Counted from the first letter of the stretch, positions 1-5,855 are shown. The stretch is 17,119 nt of DNA from Methanosarcinaceae archaeon (GCA_030609665.1 JAUWBW010000008.1:1-17119), one strand, 5' to 3'. The notes: generated from the letters alone by a model not told the origin. Translations and numbers: made by a program.

Positions 1-445
1 GGATCATTCCTGAATAGATTATTTTTCCTTTGAACGGCAAGAGTACAGTATCAGCATACACCGGCAAATTGGATGAGAATTCACCCATATCATTGTACAA
101 ACCCAGAACCGCATAAGCTTTTGGATTGTTGTATGGGTGCAAGAAAATTGTATGATCTTTTGAGTGGCTGATAACACAGAACTTACCTTTTACGAATGAT
201 TTCCAATTTCTGATTATATTTAGTTCATCCTCGTTAAAATTAAATGGGTTTTCATCAGTAAATGAATCGATTAGTTCTATATTGGAAAATAAAATCTTAT
301 GAAGTAATTGTATTTGGTTTCTGTCCATGTCTTTAAAATCCGGTTTAGTCACTCCTTTTATTACAGGAAATTCCTGATTCACATAATATAGAAGTGCCCA
401 ATTAAGTTTGTAAAAAAGAGCAGCATCTTGTTTTGACAATTTCAT
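1..445 (-). CDS. Unidentified protein, 3' end beyond window
   Basis: An open frame on the minus strand runs from an ATG at 445 to the window edge without a stop (148 codons visible). The N-terminus reads MKLSKQDAALFYKLNWALLY. Later landmarks are a W-K-S-F-V-K-G-K-F stretch, a H-T-I-F-L-H-P stretch and a L-L-P-F-K-G-K-I-I-Y stretch near the visible end. It has the look of uncharacterised prokaryotic proteins I have seen with the same W..FV.G.F and LLPF.G.IIY landmarks, but I cannot assign a function. No signal peptide or membrane segment is visible in the present part. A TATA-like AAATTATATTATT lies about 25-35 bases upstream of the ATG, so the mRNA should have almost no leader. Coding is supported by length, consistent codon use and promoter position; the product is unknown. 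Confidence 0.72.
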   Translation of the reverse strand, partial: MKLSKQDAALFYKLNWALLYYVNQEFPVIKGVTKPDFKDMDRNQIQLLHKILFSNIELIDSFTDENPFNFNEDELNIIRNWKSFVKGKFCVISHSKDHTIFLHPYNNPKAYAVLGLYNDMGEFSSNLPVYADTVLLPFKGKIIYSGMI

Positions 446-733
446 ATTCTCAACTCACGACCAATAATATAATTTCTATTTTTTTGCTACCAGTAAATAG
501 ACACCATTCATTAAACCCTTTTTAATCTTTTCGACATTCGCTCATTCTTGCACTCAAACTCCATCTTCACATCAACATTGATTAGTGGTTTGTGCCATTG
601 CTTTATGAGAATTCTCTTTTATCGTCGGCAACATCCAACAGAAAATCACAGGATTGATTTAAAAACTATATGTTATATATTTAATGAAGTTATTTATTTG
701 TCAACAAACATCACCACTTGAAGATGATATTTG

Positions 734-1120
734 ATGGAAATCAACAAAAAAGAGCTTAGTGAACGAGATATTTGTACAATATATTACTCCTGCTATTAGC
801 CAGGCCGGATGGAATTTACATACCCAGATACGTGAGGAAGTGACTTTTACCAAAGGTCGGGTTATTGTTAAAGGTCAATCGGTGAGCAGAGGGAAACCTA
901 AGCGGGCGGATTACATACTTTACTATAAGCAGAATATTCCAATTGCTGTTATTGAAGCTAAAAAGAACACGTATGGTGTTGGCGAGGGTATGCAACAGGC
1001 GCTCGGATATGCTGAGACGCTGGATATTCCTTTTGTTTATAGTTCAAATGGTGATGCTTTTCTTGAACATGATCGAAGCGGTACCTCGGGTCAGGTTGAA
1101 CGTGAAATTGCATTTATGGT
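734..1120 (+). pseudogene. hsdR: hsdR 5' remnant (type I restriction subunit, N-terminal part)
   Basis: The start at 734 reads MEINKKELSERDICT, the typical N-terminus of type I restriction subunit R. The frame then breaks at 779: one base stands where a whole codon is expected (consensus ...I-C-T-K-Y/F-I-T-P-A). The family sequence continues in another frame from 780 as YITPAISQAGW, then ADYILYYKQNIPIAVIEAKK, GMQQALGYAETLDIPF and S-S-N-G-D-A-F. The IEAK motif belongs to the PD-(D/E)xK-type nuclease core at the HsdR N-terminus. Similarity stops near 1115 (GQVEREI) and hsdS-tail sequence begins at once. About 120 of an expected 800-1000 residues remain and the helicase/translocase part is absent, so no working enzyme is encoded. 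A GTG at 759 could start the second frame, but it lies within the first-frame homology and is unlikely to be the original start. Confidence 0.85.
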
Positions 1121-1276
1121 TTTCCTTTACCACCTTTCGAAGAACAGCGCCGCATCGTCGCCAAAGTTGACCAACTCATGGCACTCTGCGACGAACTCGA
1201 ATCAAAACTCGATCAATCACAGACCGACGGCGCGAAATTGATGGAGGCGGTGGTGGCTGAGTTGGTTGGTGCGTAA
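1121..1276 (+). pseudogene. hsdS: hsdS 3' tail, copy A (longest)
   Basis: In frame from 1121, the sequence reads FPLPPFEEQRRIVAKVDQLM, continues with a coiled-coil stretch (CDELESKLDQSQTDG) and ends KLMEAVVAELVGA at a TAA at 1274-1276. This is the conserved C-terminus of type I specificity subunits: the PLPP..EQ.RIV motif followed by the distal helix. The target-recognition domains are absent. It joins hsdR directly but in a different frame, so a deletion removed most of hsdR and at least the first part of hsdS. It is more GC-rich than the surrounding DNA. It is the longest of seven related tails in the window and may be the resident original. Confidence 0.88.
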
Positions 1277-1316
1277 TCTTAAGTCCGTCGCGTAGCGCAT
1301 CGGCGATCAATTTTTC

Positions 1317-1392
1317 AGACAGGATTTACAGGATGAACAGGATTTTCGGCAGAACATTCAACGACATCCTGTCAATCCTGTTCATCCGGTCT
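1317..1392. repeat. ACAGGAT palindrome 1 (module A)
   Basis: The left arm (1317-1343) is AGACAGGATTTACAGGATGA plus ACAGGAT. The right arm (1366-1392) is its imperfect inverse, built of ATCCTGT units. The spacer is about 22 bases. As RNA or single-stranded DNA it could fold into a long hairpin. The same element recurs at 2536-2593 and 5512-5587, each time between two hsdS tails. Confidence 0.8.
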
Positions 1393-1410
1393 AAAATCGC
1401 AAACTCACTC

Positions 1411-1473
1411 AATCACGTACAGGCGGCGAGAAATTGATGGAGGCGGTGGTGGCTTAGGTTAGTTGGTGCGTAA
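1411..1473 (+). repeat. hsdS 3' tail, copy A' (degenerate)
   Basis: This stretch matches the last 21 or so codons of the tail (AATCAC...GGCGGCGAGAAATTGATGGA..., GGCGGTGGTGGCT, AGTTGGTGCGTAA) but carries changes and an in-frame TAG after GTGGTGGCT. It cannot be translated as hsdS. It follows copy A and palindrome 1, forming the tail-palindrome-tail arrangement also seen at 2308-2731 and 5331-5726. Confidence 0.75.
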
Positions 1474-1524
1474 CTTTAAACAGAACGCAGAATTTAACGT
1501 GTGCACGACACATCAATACCAATC

Positions 1525-1534
1525 TTATTTATAT
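1525..1534 (+). promoter_or_regulatory. TATA box of the HEPN/MNT operon
   Basis: TTATTTATAT lies about 30 bases upstream of the ATG at 1560, the distance normally found between an archaeal TATA box and the transcription start. Transcription would begin within a few bases of the start codon, giving a nearly leaderless mRNA. No ribosome binding site is present before the ATG, which agrees. Confidence 0.5.
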
Positions 1535-1559
1535 TGAAAGTACTTAAGACATAATAGAA

Positions 1560-1952
1560 ATGAAAAGAGTGATATCACAGTGGTGGAAGCAGGCGAATAG
1601 AGACCTTTTGACTGCAAATAATTGCATAACATCGGGTGACTATTATGCAAGTGTATTCTTCAGTGAGCAGGCAATAGAAAAAGGACTAAAAGCGCTATAC
1701 ATCAAATTATTTGACGATGCGCCTCCAAGAACTCATCATATTGACAAACTTGCCTCTCTTGTAAATGCGCCGCTTGATATAATGGATGCAACCTACGAGC
1801 TTTCAGAAGATTACATGCTCTCAAGGTATCCCGATGTATCTGATGAGCTACCCTTTGAACTATACAATGAAGGAAATTCAAAGATAAAGCTTGTCAGAGC
1901 AAAAGAGATAATATCATGGGCAAAATCACAGATGGGGGAAGATTATGATTGA
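1560..1952 (+). CDS. HEPN domain protein (partner of MNT)
   Basis: A 130-residue, mostly helical HEPN-family protein. The N-terminal part W-W-K-Q-A-N-R-D-L-L-T-A with F-F-S-E-Q-A-I-E-K-G-L-K-A-L (about residues 33-46) is typical of the family, as are R-T-H-H-I-D-K-L (57-64) and the S-R-Y-P-D-V motif (88-93). HEPN proteins encoded next to minimal nucleotidyltransferases often form toxin-antitoxin pairs, the HEPN partner being an RNase or an inactive relative. The usual HEPN RNase signature R-x4-6-H is not clearly present here (R57 and H60 are too close), so RNase activity is uncertain. The gene overlaps the next by 8 bases (ATGATTGA), so the two are translated together. It lies between hsdS-tail modules A/A' and B/C. 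Confidence 0.88.
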   Translation: MKRVISQWWKQANRDLLTANNCITSGDYYASVFFSEQAIEKGLKALYIKLFDDAPPRTHHIDKLASLVNAPLDIMDATYELSEDYMLSRYPDVSDELPFELYNEGNSKIKLVRAKEIISWAKSQMGEDYD

Positions 1953-2280
1953 TAACACTGCGGTAGGAGATAAATTGGTCAGAAGATTCCTTGCTGAAAA
2001 AATTGATGTAATTGTATCAAAGTTCAATCCTGAAAAATTGATTCTTTTTGGTTCGCGTGCATGGGGAAAACCTACGGATGACAGTGATATTGATCTTATA
2101 ATCGTTTCTGATTATTTTAAGGGTCAGAAATTCACAGGTCGGATGGCACAGTTCCTTAAAGAAGTGCGATTCCCAGAACACATTGATGCTATCTGTTACA
2201 CACCAGAGGAATTTTTACGAAAAAAGACTGATAATCTAATTATTAGCAAGGCTGTAGAGAACGGGATAAATATCATTTAA
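1945..2280 (+). CDS. MNT-family nucleotidyltransferase (partner of HEPN)
   Basis: A 111-residue minimal nucleotidyltransferase of the polymerase-beta fold. The active site is visible as F-G-S-R-A-W-G-K (residues 35-42) followed by D-S-D-I-D-L (46-51): G36-S37, metal ligands D48 and D50, and a probable third carboxylate D81 in the strand E-H-I-D-A-I-C. In characterised HEPN/MNT pairs the MNT protein neutralises its partner, in some cases by transferring AMP to it; that role here is inferred from the family. The ATG at 1945 overlaps the end of the HEPN gene and has a purine-rich GGGGGAAG just upstream. All catalytic residues are intact. It is followed directly by hsdS tail copy B. Confidence 0.9.
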   Translation: MIDNTAVGDKLVRRFLAEKIDVIVSKFNPEKLILFGSRAWGKPTDDSDIDLIIVSDYFKGQKFTGRMAQFLKEVRFPEHIDAICYTPEEFLRKKTDNLIISKAVENGINII

Positions 2281-2307
2281 TAATGTGTGTATTTTTCATT
2301 AAAACAC

Positions 2308-2448
2308 TTTCAAGAACAGCGCCGCATCGTCGCCAAAGTTGACCAGCTCATGACACTCTGCGACGACCTCGAAGCAAAACTCGATCAATCACAGACCGAC
2401 GGCGCGAAATTGATGGAGTCGGTGGTGGCTGAGTTGGTTGGTGCGTAA
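2308..2448 (+). repeat. hsdS 3' tail, copy B
   Basis: From 2311 the frame reads QEQRRIVAKVDQLMTLCDDL, then EAKLDQSQTDGAKLMESVVA and ELVGA with TAA at 2446-2448. It is the second longest tail (about 45 codons). The 5' boundary falls inside the EEQ motif and abuts unrelated sequence that follows the MNT gene by some 30 bases. There is no start codon or ribosome binding site, so it is a relic rather than a gene. Confidence 0.88.
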
Positions 2449-2468
2449 TCACAAGCCTATGACGTAAC

Positions 2469-2505
2469 GTATCTGCGTTCATTTTTCAGACTGGAATGCA
2501 GATAC
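2469..2505. repeat. GTATCTGC inverted repeat in the module linker
   Basis: GTATCTGC (2469-2476) and GCAGATAC (2498-2505) form a perfect 8-bp inverted repeat in the linker after tail B. A related, less perfect version follows tail E (about 5445-5480). It is part of the module rather than of any gene. Confidence 0.6.
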
Positions 2506-2535
2506 ACGCAAATAGACATCGATTGGAAAAATATC

Positions 2536-2593
2536 AGACAGGATTTACAGGATGGACAGGATTTCCACCCGTCCGTTCAACTGCATCCTGTCC
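2536..2593. repeat. ACAGGAT palindrome 2 (module B/C, right arm shortened)
   Basis: The left arm (2536-2562) is almost identical to those at 1317 and 5512. The right arm keeps only ATCCTGTCC (2585-2593), as though two of its three ATCCTGT units were lost. The sequence after it (AAAATCGCAAACCTGCCCGC) matches that after palindrome 3. Confidence 0.75.
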
Positions 2594-2638
2594 AAAATCG
2601 CAAACCTGCCCGCCCGGTAATCTGTAAATGGTCGTGGC

Positions 2639-2731
2639 TTCTGCGACGAACTCGAATCAAAACTCGATCAATCTCACACCGACGGTGCAAAATTGATGGA
2701 GGCGGTGGTGGCTGAGTTGGTTGGTGCGTAA
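2639..2731 (+). repeat. hsdS 3' tail, copy C
   Basis: From 2642 the frame reads CDELESKLDQSHTDGAKLME and ends AVVAELVGA with TAA at 2729-2731. It begins about 15 codons further into the tail than copy B. The linker that follows (CTTAAGTCCTTCGCGTAGCG) matches the one after copies A, D and E. It is the second tail of the B/C module. Confidence 0.87.
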
Positions 2732-2832
2732 TCTTAAGTCCTTCGCGTAGCGTATCTGCGTTCATTTGCGGTTAATTATTTTTTTCTCTCTTACATCGTG
2801 TGAGTAAATCATGGGACAACAGTTTCATGCTT

Positions 2833-4401
2833 TCAGTTGTCATCCTCGCCCTCTCCTGTACATTGTTTTAGTATTGAAAGCCCTGCTTCTGTGATCTGAT
2901 ATTTTTGTAATCGGCTCTGGGGTTTTTCCGGTAGAGTATATGCGATGAAATTATTTTTCATTAATCCTGAAATAGCCTTTTTGATGCTCCCTGAAAGCGC
3001 CGAATGTCCCAAAAGCCGCACAATTTCTTTAGTGGACAGTGGATTGTGAACACATTCTGATAAGATATTGATCTGTGATTTGTTCAGTTTGACTTGGGCC
3101 TCGACTTGGGCCTCGACTTGGGCCTCGACTGGGCCCTTTACGTGGGCCTCAGGGTGAATTGGCAAAACTGTTTTGAAATAATACCTGTCATCGTCTGTAT
3201 CAAAAATTGGTTCAGGAGAGCCGTTGCGTTTCATGGCATTTCGTATTTTCCTAAATCCGGTGTTTCGGCCTTCAGTCAGGTGCAGTTCTTTAAGGAGCTC
3301 TCCTATTCTGCGGTTCCGGTATTTTCTCGATGTAACATTTTCGTACATCATATTATCTTTGTTAAGAGGGGGGAGAGGACCGGGGAAGCTCAGAATCTCT
3401 ATCCTGTCTATCTCTATCCTAACTTCTACAGGCTCAGGTATCTCGTAGCTTTTATGATATACTGCATTCACAAGAGCCTCTTCGATTGCCTGATATGGAT
3501 AATTGAAAAAACGAATGGCTTCCGGCCTATCTGGAACTTTTTGTACCGTCTCAACCAAAAAAGTGTTATTGATATAGGTAAGAGCAGAAACAACCTGCTG
3601 TCTCTGGGGCCCCTTGAATATTTTCTCAACGAATCTATCTCCAGCCTCATCCTTGAACTCGACAACATCGATCTGCGCCTGACTGAAAAACTCATGGGGT
3701 GCATCATTGAAGAATAACAAGCCCACATTCTTTGGTTTAACAAATTCATTTGGGCCTTCCACAATGTTCATCCTTCTGCAAAGATCAACAAATGGAATCT
3801 CATCTGCCTCCGGCAAAAGATCGCTTTCAATCTCCGCAAGATGGGCCTTGATAAGTGTAGAGTTCAAATCTGTAATGCTTGAATTCTGATTGATCCTGTC
3901 ATCAAAAGGAATGGTCCCTGCCATTGACACCAATTCCTTTTCATCTTCATGTTTCGCCTTCAATGTACTTGAAAAACGCCTGACGTAATATGCATATTCA
4001 TTCGAAATACCGTTCTTTTTTGCACCAAGTGACACAGGAGCCTTATATGGGCGAGTCGAACCACCCGGAACCCAGATAATAAGTATATGCTTATCCTGAA
4101 ACACCACAGGCTGAACAATCGGATAATACGCAGGACGCAACTGATTACAGAGATTCAACAAATCCTTCTGTATCTTATCGATACTCGTAATTTCCAAACC
4201 GGTCGGTGGCAAAATAGGGCGACCATCTTTTTCCTCTATGCCCAAGATAACATAACCTCCGCCCCAATTATTGACATCATTTGCAAACGCACAGATACTA
4301 TGCAGTACCGAAACAGGATTCCACCCCCTCTTGAACTCGATACGTTCCCACTCAACAGTAGTACCGTTGATAAGTTCCCTAATGTTTACAGGAAGTGCCA
4401 T
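2833..4401 (-). CDS. AlbA_2 domain / GHKL ATPase-like / winged-helix regulator
   Basis: A 522-residue protein of the group often annotated as RecG-like putative transcriptional regulators. The N-terminal AlbA_2 domain (about residues 8-145) shows V-E-W-E-R-I-E-F-K-R and C-A-F-A-N-D-V-N-N-W-G-G-G-Y-V-I-L-G-I. A GHKL ATPase-like region follows (about 295-400), with E-A-L-V-N-A-V-Y-H (308-316) resembling an N box and G-R-N-T-G-F (378-383) resembling a glycine box. A linker of tandem E-A-Q-V units (425-437) leads to a C-terminal winged helix (about 440-515). There is no helicase motif set, so it is not a RecG helicase. Relatives are often found inside type I RM operons. The ATG at 4401 overlaps the TAA of the hsdM relic upstream (TAATG), implying translational coupling. 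The gene looks intact. Its ligand and target DNA are unknown. Confidence 0.88.
   Translation of the reverse strand: MALPVNIRELINGTTVEWERIEFKRGWNPVSVLHSICAFANDVNNWGGGYVILGIEEKDGRPILPPTGLEITSIDKIQKDLLNLCNQLRPAYYPIVQPVVFQDKHILIIWVPGGSTRPYKAPVSLGAKKNGISNEYAYYVRRFSSTLKAKHEDEKELVSMAGTIPFDDRINQNSSITDLNSTLIKAHLAEIESDLLPEADEIPFVDLCRRMNIVEGPNEFVKPKNVGLLFFNDAPHEFFSQAQIDVVEFKDEAGDRFVEKIFKGPQRQQVVSALTYINNTFLVETVQKVPDRPEAIRFFNYPYQAIEEALVNAVYHKSYEIPEPVEVRIEIDRIEILSFPGPLPPLNKDNMMYENVTSRKYRNRRIGELLKELHLTEGRNTGFRKIRNAMKRNGSPEPIFDTDDDRYYFKTVLPIHPEAHVKGPVEAQVEAQVEAQVKLNKSQINILSECVHNPLSTKEIVRLLGHSALSGSIKKAISGLMKNNFIAYTLPEKPQSRLQKYQITEAGLSILKQCTGEGEDDN
3090..3130 (-). repeat. 12-bp tandem repeat encoding (EAQV)n
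   Basis: About three copies of a 12-base unit (ACTTGGGCCTCG on the + strand), plus a diverged flanking unit, encode the E-A-Q-V repeats in the linker between the ATPase-like region and the winged helix. Because 12 is a multiple of three, copy-number change alters linker length without breaking the frame. Confidence 0.88.
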
Positions 4402-4562
4402 TATCCCACTATCTCCCTCAAACTGCCTTCCAATCCCTCTTCCAGATCCATAATATCCGACCTGATCTGCGAAAGACTGCGAAGCGGCCGGTACTCGTAG
4501 TATCCTCGTAAAAGGTCGGCGATGCTCCAGATGAAACTTGCGTTTTCTGTTGTATTGACCAT
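4401..4562 (-). pseudogene. hsdM: hsdM relic: N-terminal head fused to apparent C-terminal tail, 53 codons
   Basis: From the ATG at 4562 the frame reads MVNTTENASFIWSIADLLRG, the characteristic N-terminus of type I modification subunits (T-E-x-A-S-F-I-W-S-x-A-D-L-L-R-G). After about 21 residues it switches to Y-R-P-L-R-S-L-S-Q-I-R-S-D-I-M-D-L-E and ends L-R-E-I-V-G. I read this second part as the HsdM C-terminus; that is less certain than the head. The methyltransferase core (several hundred residues) is missing, but the deletion kept the frame. The stop overlaps the AlbA_2 start (TAATG). A TATA-like element lies 35-45 bases upstream, so the relic may survive as a leader ORF for the downstream gene. 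An in-frame ATG at 4637 lies upstream of the TATA element and is a less likely start. Confidence 0.68.
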
Positions 4563-4595
4563 TGTATCAGCTTCATGAGATGTAATGTAATAAAT

Positions 4596-4607
4596 ATTTT
4601 TATAATT
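4596..4607 (-). promoter_or_regulatory. TATA-like element for the hsdM-relic/AlbA_2 operon
   Basis: On the minus strand TTATAAAAATAT ends about 33 bases before the ATG at 4562. It predicts a transcription start near 4575 and a leader of about a dozen bases. The surrounding 40 bases are almost pure A/T. Confidence 0.45.
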
Positions 4608-4671
4608 ATTGATTTTGTAGAGTCTCTCATTGAACAAACGTGTTTAAAAATGCGCCAGATGCTTGAGACGA

Positions 4672-4758
4672 GACGACCTCGAATCAAAACTCAATCGATC
4701 ACACACCGACGGCGCAAAATTGATGGAGGCGGTGGTGGGTGGGATAGTTGGTGTGTGA
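4672..4758 (+). repeat. hsdS 3' tail, copy D
   Basis: From 4672 the frame reads DDLESKLNRSHTDGAKLMEA, then diverges slightly (V-V-G-G-I-V-G-V) before TGA at 4756-4758. It shares with copy E the CTCAATCGATCACACACCGA variant and the GTGTGTGATCTCAAGTCCGT end, so D and E are closer to each other than to A, B, C or F. It has no second tail or palindrome next to it. Confidence 0.83.
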
Positions 4759-4808
4759 TCTCAAGTCCGTCGCGTAGCGTATCTCGGAGGTTCTGCAAGT
4801 ACCATGAC

Positions 4809-4916
4809 ATGCCATCCGATAATCTCCAACTAAATGAATTACAAAAGCTGAATACGGGCAAGTTATTTGATGTTGTAGAAAAAATAAGCATTCATTATTT
4901 TGCGGGACACCCATGA
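4809..4916 (+). CDS. Doubtful small ORF or gene fragment
   Basis: A 35-codon frame beginning MPSDNLQLNELQKLNTGKLF and ending H-Y-F-A-G-H-P. It is open upstream into the repeat without a convincing ribosome binding site. The amphipathic composition is protein-like, so it could be the remnant of a longer gene truncated at copy D. I do not recognise it, and it may not be expressed. Confidence 0.28.
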   Translation: MPSDNLQLNELQKLNTGKLFDVVEKISIHYFAGHP

Positions 4917-4952
4917 AAATGAAAATGCTATTTGCGGAGCAAAGGTAATAAC

Positions 4953-5240
4953 ATGAAATTGATTGAAGAAATCCAAGATTTTTTGCCAATCCCAGCATAC
5001 TCTTCAAAGAAACTACAGAAAATACTGCGCAAGCAAGGATTAATCCTAAAAAATGCAGAATTGAATATATTAGAAGTGTTTGATTCTGGAGATGCGGGAG
5101 GCATAGTTTGTAAGATAATGGATGAGAATAAAGAAGTCCTCATTGTCTCCTTGACTCATATAAGGATAATGCCAGATCATCCTTTAAGTGATAAGATACT
5201 GGCTTATCAAAAGCAAAGGATCAAACGTATAACAAAGTAA
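4953..5240 (+). CDS. Hypothetical protein, 95 aa
   Basis: The ATG at 4953 (MKLIEEIQDFLPIPAYSSKK) is preferred over an upstream in-frame start because an AGGT/GGAG-type binding site lies 5-15 bases before it (GCGGAGCAAAGGTAATAAC). The product is small and basic. A helical N-terminus with L-Q-K-I-L-R-K-Q-G-L could be a helix-turn-helix-like segment. It is followed by alternating hydrophobic strands (G-G-I-V-C-K-I-M, E-V-L-I-V-S-L-T-H-I-R-I) and a lysine/arginine-rich C-terminus. No signal peptide or transmembrane segment is visible. I do not recognise the family. It lies alone between hsdS tails D and E, both on the same strand. Confidence 0.7.
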   Translation: MKLIEEIQDFLPIPAYSSKKLQKILRKQGLILKNAELNILEVFDSGDAGGIVCKIMDENKEVLIVSLTHIRIMPDHPLSDKILAYQKQRIKRITK

Positions 5241-5330
5241 AGATATGCCTGACTGCGCATTCTTTAATCTTGCAAGTACAACCTCTATGCCAATGACGCT
5301 TCTGTATGCATGCCAGCTAGGATGTGTGTA

Positions 5331-5423
5331 CTCTGCGACGACCTCGAATCAAAACTCAATCGATCACACACCGACGGCGCAAAATTGATGGAGGCGGTGG
5401 TGGCTGAGTTGGTTGGTGTGTGA
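5331..5423 (+). repeat. hsdS 3' tail, copy E
   Basis: From 5331 the frame reads LCDDLESKLNRSHTDGAKLM and ends E-A-V-V-A-E-L-V-G-V at a TGA (5421-5423). The linker and palindrome that follow (to about 5605) are almost the same as those after copy B. It is the first tail of the E/F module. Confidence 0.87.
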
Positions 5424-5511
5424 TCTCAAGTCCGTCGCGTAGCGCATCTGTGTTTATTTTTTCAGACTGAAATGCAGATACACGCAAATAGATGTCAATT
5501 GGAAAAATATC

Positions 5512-5587
5512 AGACAGGATTTACAGGATGAACAGGATTTCCGCCCGAACATTCAATTGCATCCTGTCAATCCTGTTCATCCTGTCC
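5512..5587. repeat. ACAGGAT palindrome 3 (module E/F, most complete)
   Basis: The left arm (5512-5538) and right arm (5561-5587) each contain three ACAGGAT/ATCCTGT units in inverse orientation, with about 4 mismatches in 26 positions and a 22-base spacer. It is the best preserved of the three palindromes. Confidence 0.83.
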
Positions 5588-5624
5588 AAAATCGTAAACC
5601 TGCCCGCTCGATAACCTTAAAAGA

Positions 5625-5726
5625 CTCATGGCGCTCTGCAACGAACTCGAAGCAAAACTCAATCAATCACAGACTGACGGCGCGAAATTGATGGAGGCGG
5701 TGGTGGCTGGGTTGGTTGGTGCTTAA
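5625..5726 (+). repeat. hsdS 3' tail, copy F
   Basis: From 5625 the frame reads LMALCNELEAKLNQSQTDGA, then KLMEAVVAGLVGA and TAA at 5724-5726. It is the second tail of the E/F module and the last copy before the ribbon-helix-helix gene. It has no linker of the CCGTCGCG type after it; a different gene fragment begins 13 bases later. Confidence 0.87.
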
Positions 5727-5738
5727 TCTCAAATATAG

Positions 5739-5855
5739 TTGAAAGAACAATTGAAAAAAGAAGGGAACAAGTCGGTGACAAATTGTCACCAACTGAAATT
5801 GGAAGAAGCTGACGAGAAGAAATACCTGAAAGATGTTGTGGGTTCCGAAATTTGA
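5739..5855 (+). pseudogene. Fragment resembling a Bro-N / antirepressor-family protein
   Basis: The frame from 5739 reads LKEQLKKEGNKSVTNCHQLK, then LEEADEKKYLKDVVGSEI and a TGA at 5853-5855. The pattern L-K-x-E-G-N-x-x-V-T-N-C-H-Q-L-K-x-x-A-D-x-K-x-Y-x-x-D-V resembles the middle of BRO-N-type prophage antirepressor proteins that are common near restriction systems. There is no start codon with a binding site, and both ends of the expected protein are missing. It is therefore a decayed fragment, joined at its 5' side to hsdS tail F. Identification is by memory of the family pattern and is moderate at best. Confidence 0.45.

Noticed and set aside
2577..2765. Minus-strand reading frame with a proline run
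   Set aside because: It is the antisense of hsdS tail C; the same proline-rich translation appears opposite tails D and F (about 4691-4891 and 5667-5894). No start signals.
3090..3130. Short direct repeats as a CRISPR array
   Set aside because: The units are contiguous 12-mers without spacers inside a coding region.
2833..4401. Annotation as an ATP-dependent DNA helicase RecG
   Set aside because: The protein lacks Walker A/DEAH helicase motifs; the similarity is confined to the AlbA_2 and GHKL-like regions.
4809..4811. Ribosome binding site GGAGG at 4786-4790 for the small ORF
   Set aside because: It is 18 bases from the ATG, too far for normal use; an ATG at 4804 gives only a 9-codon frame.
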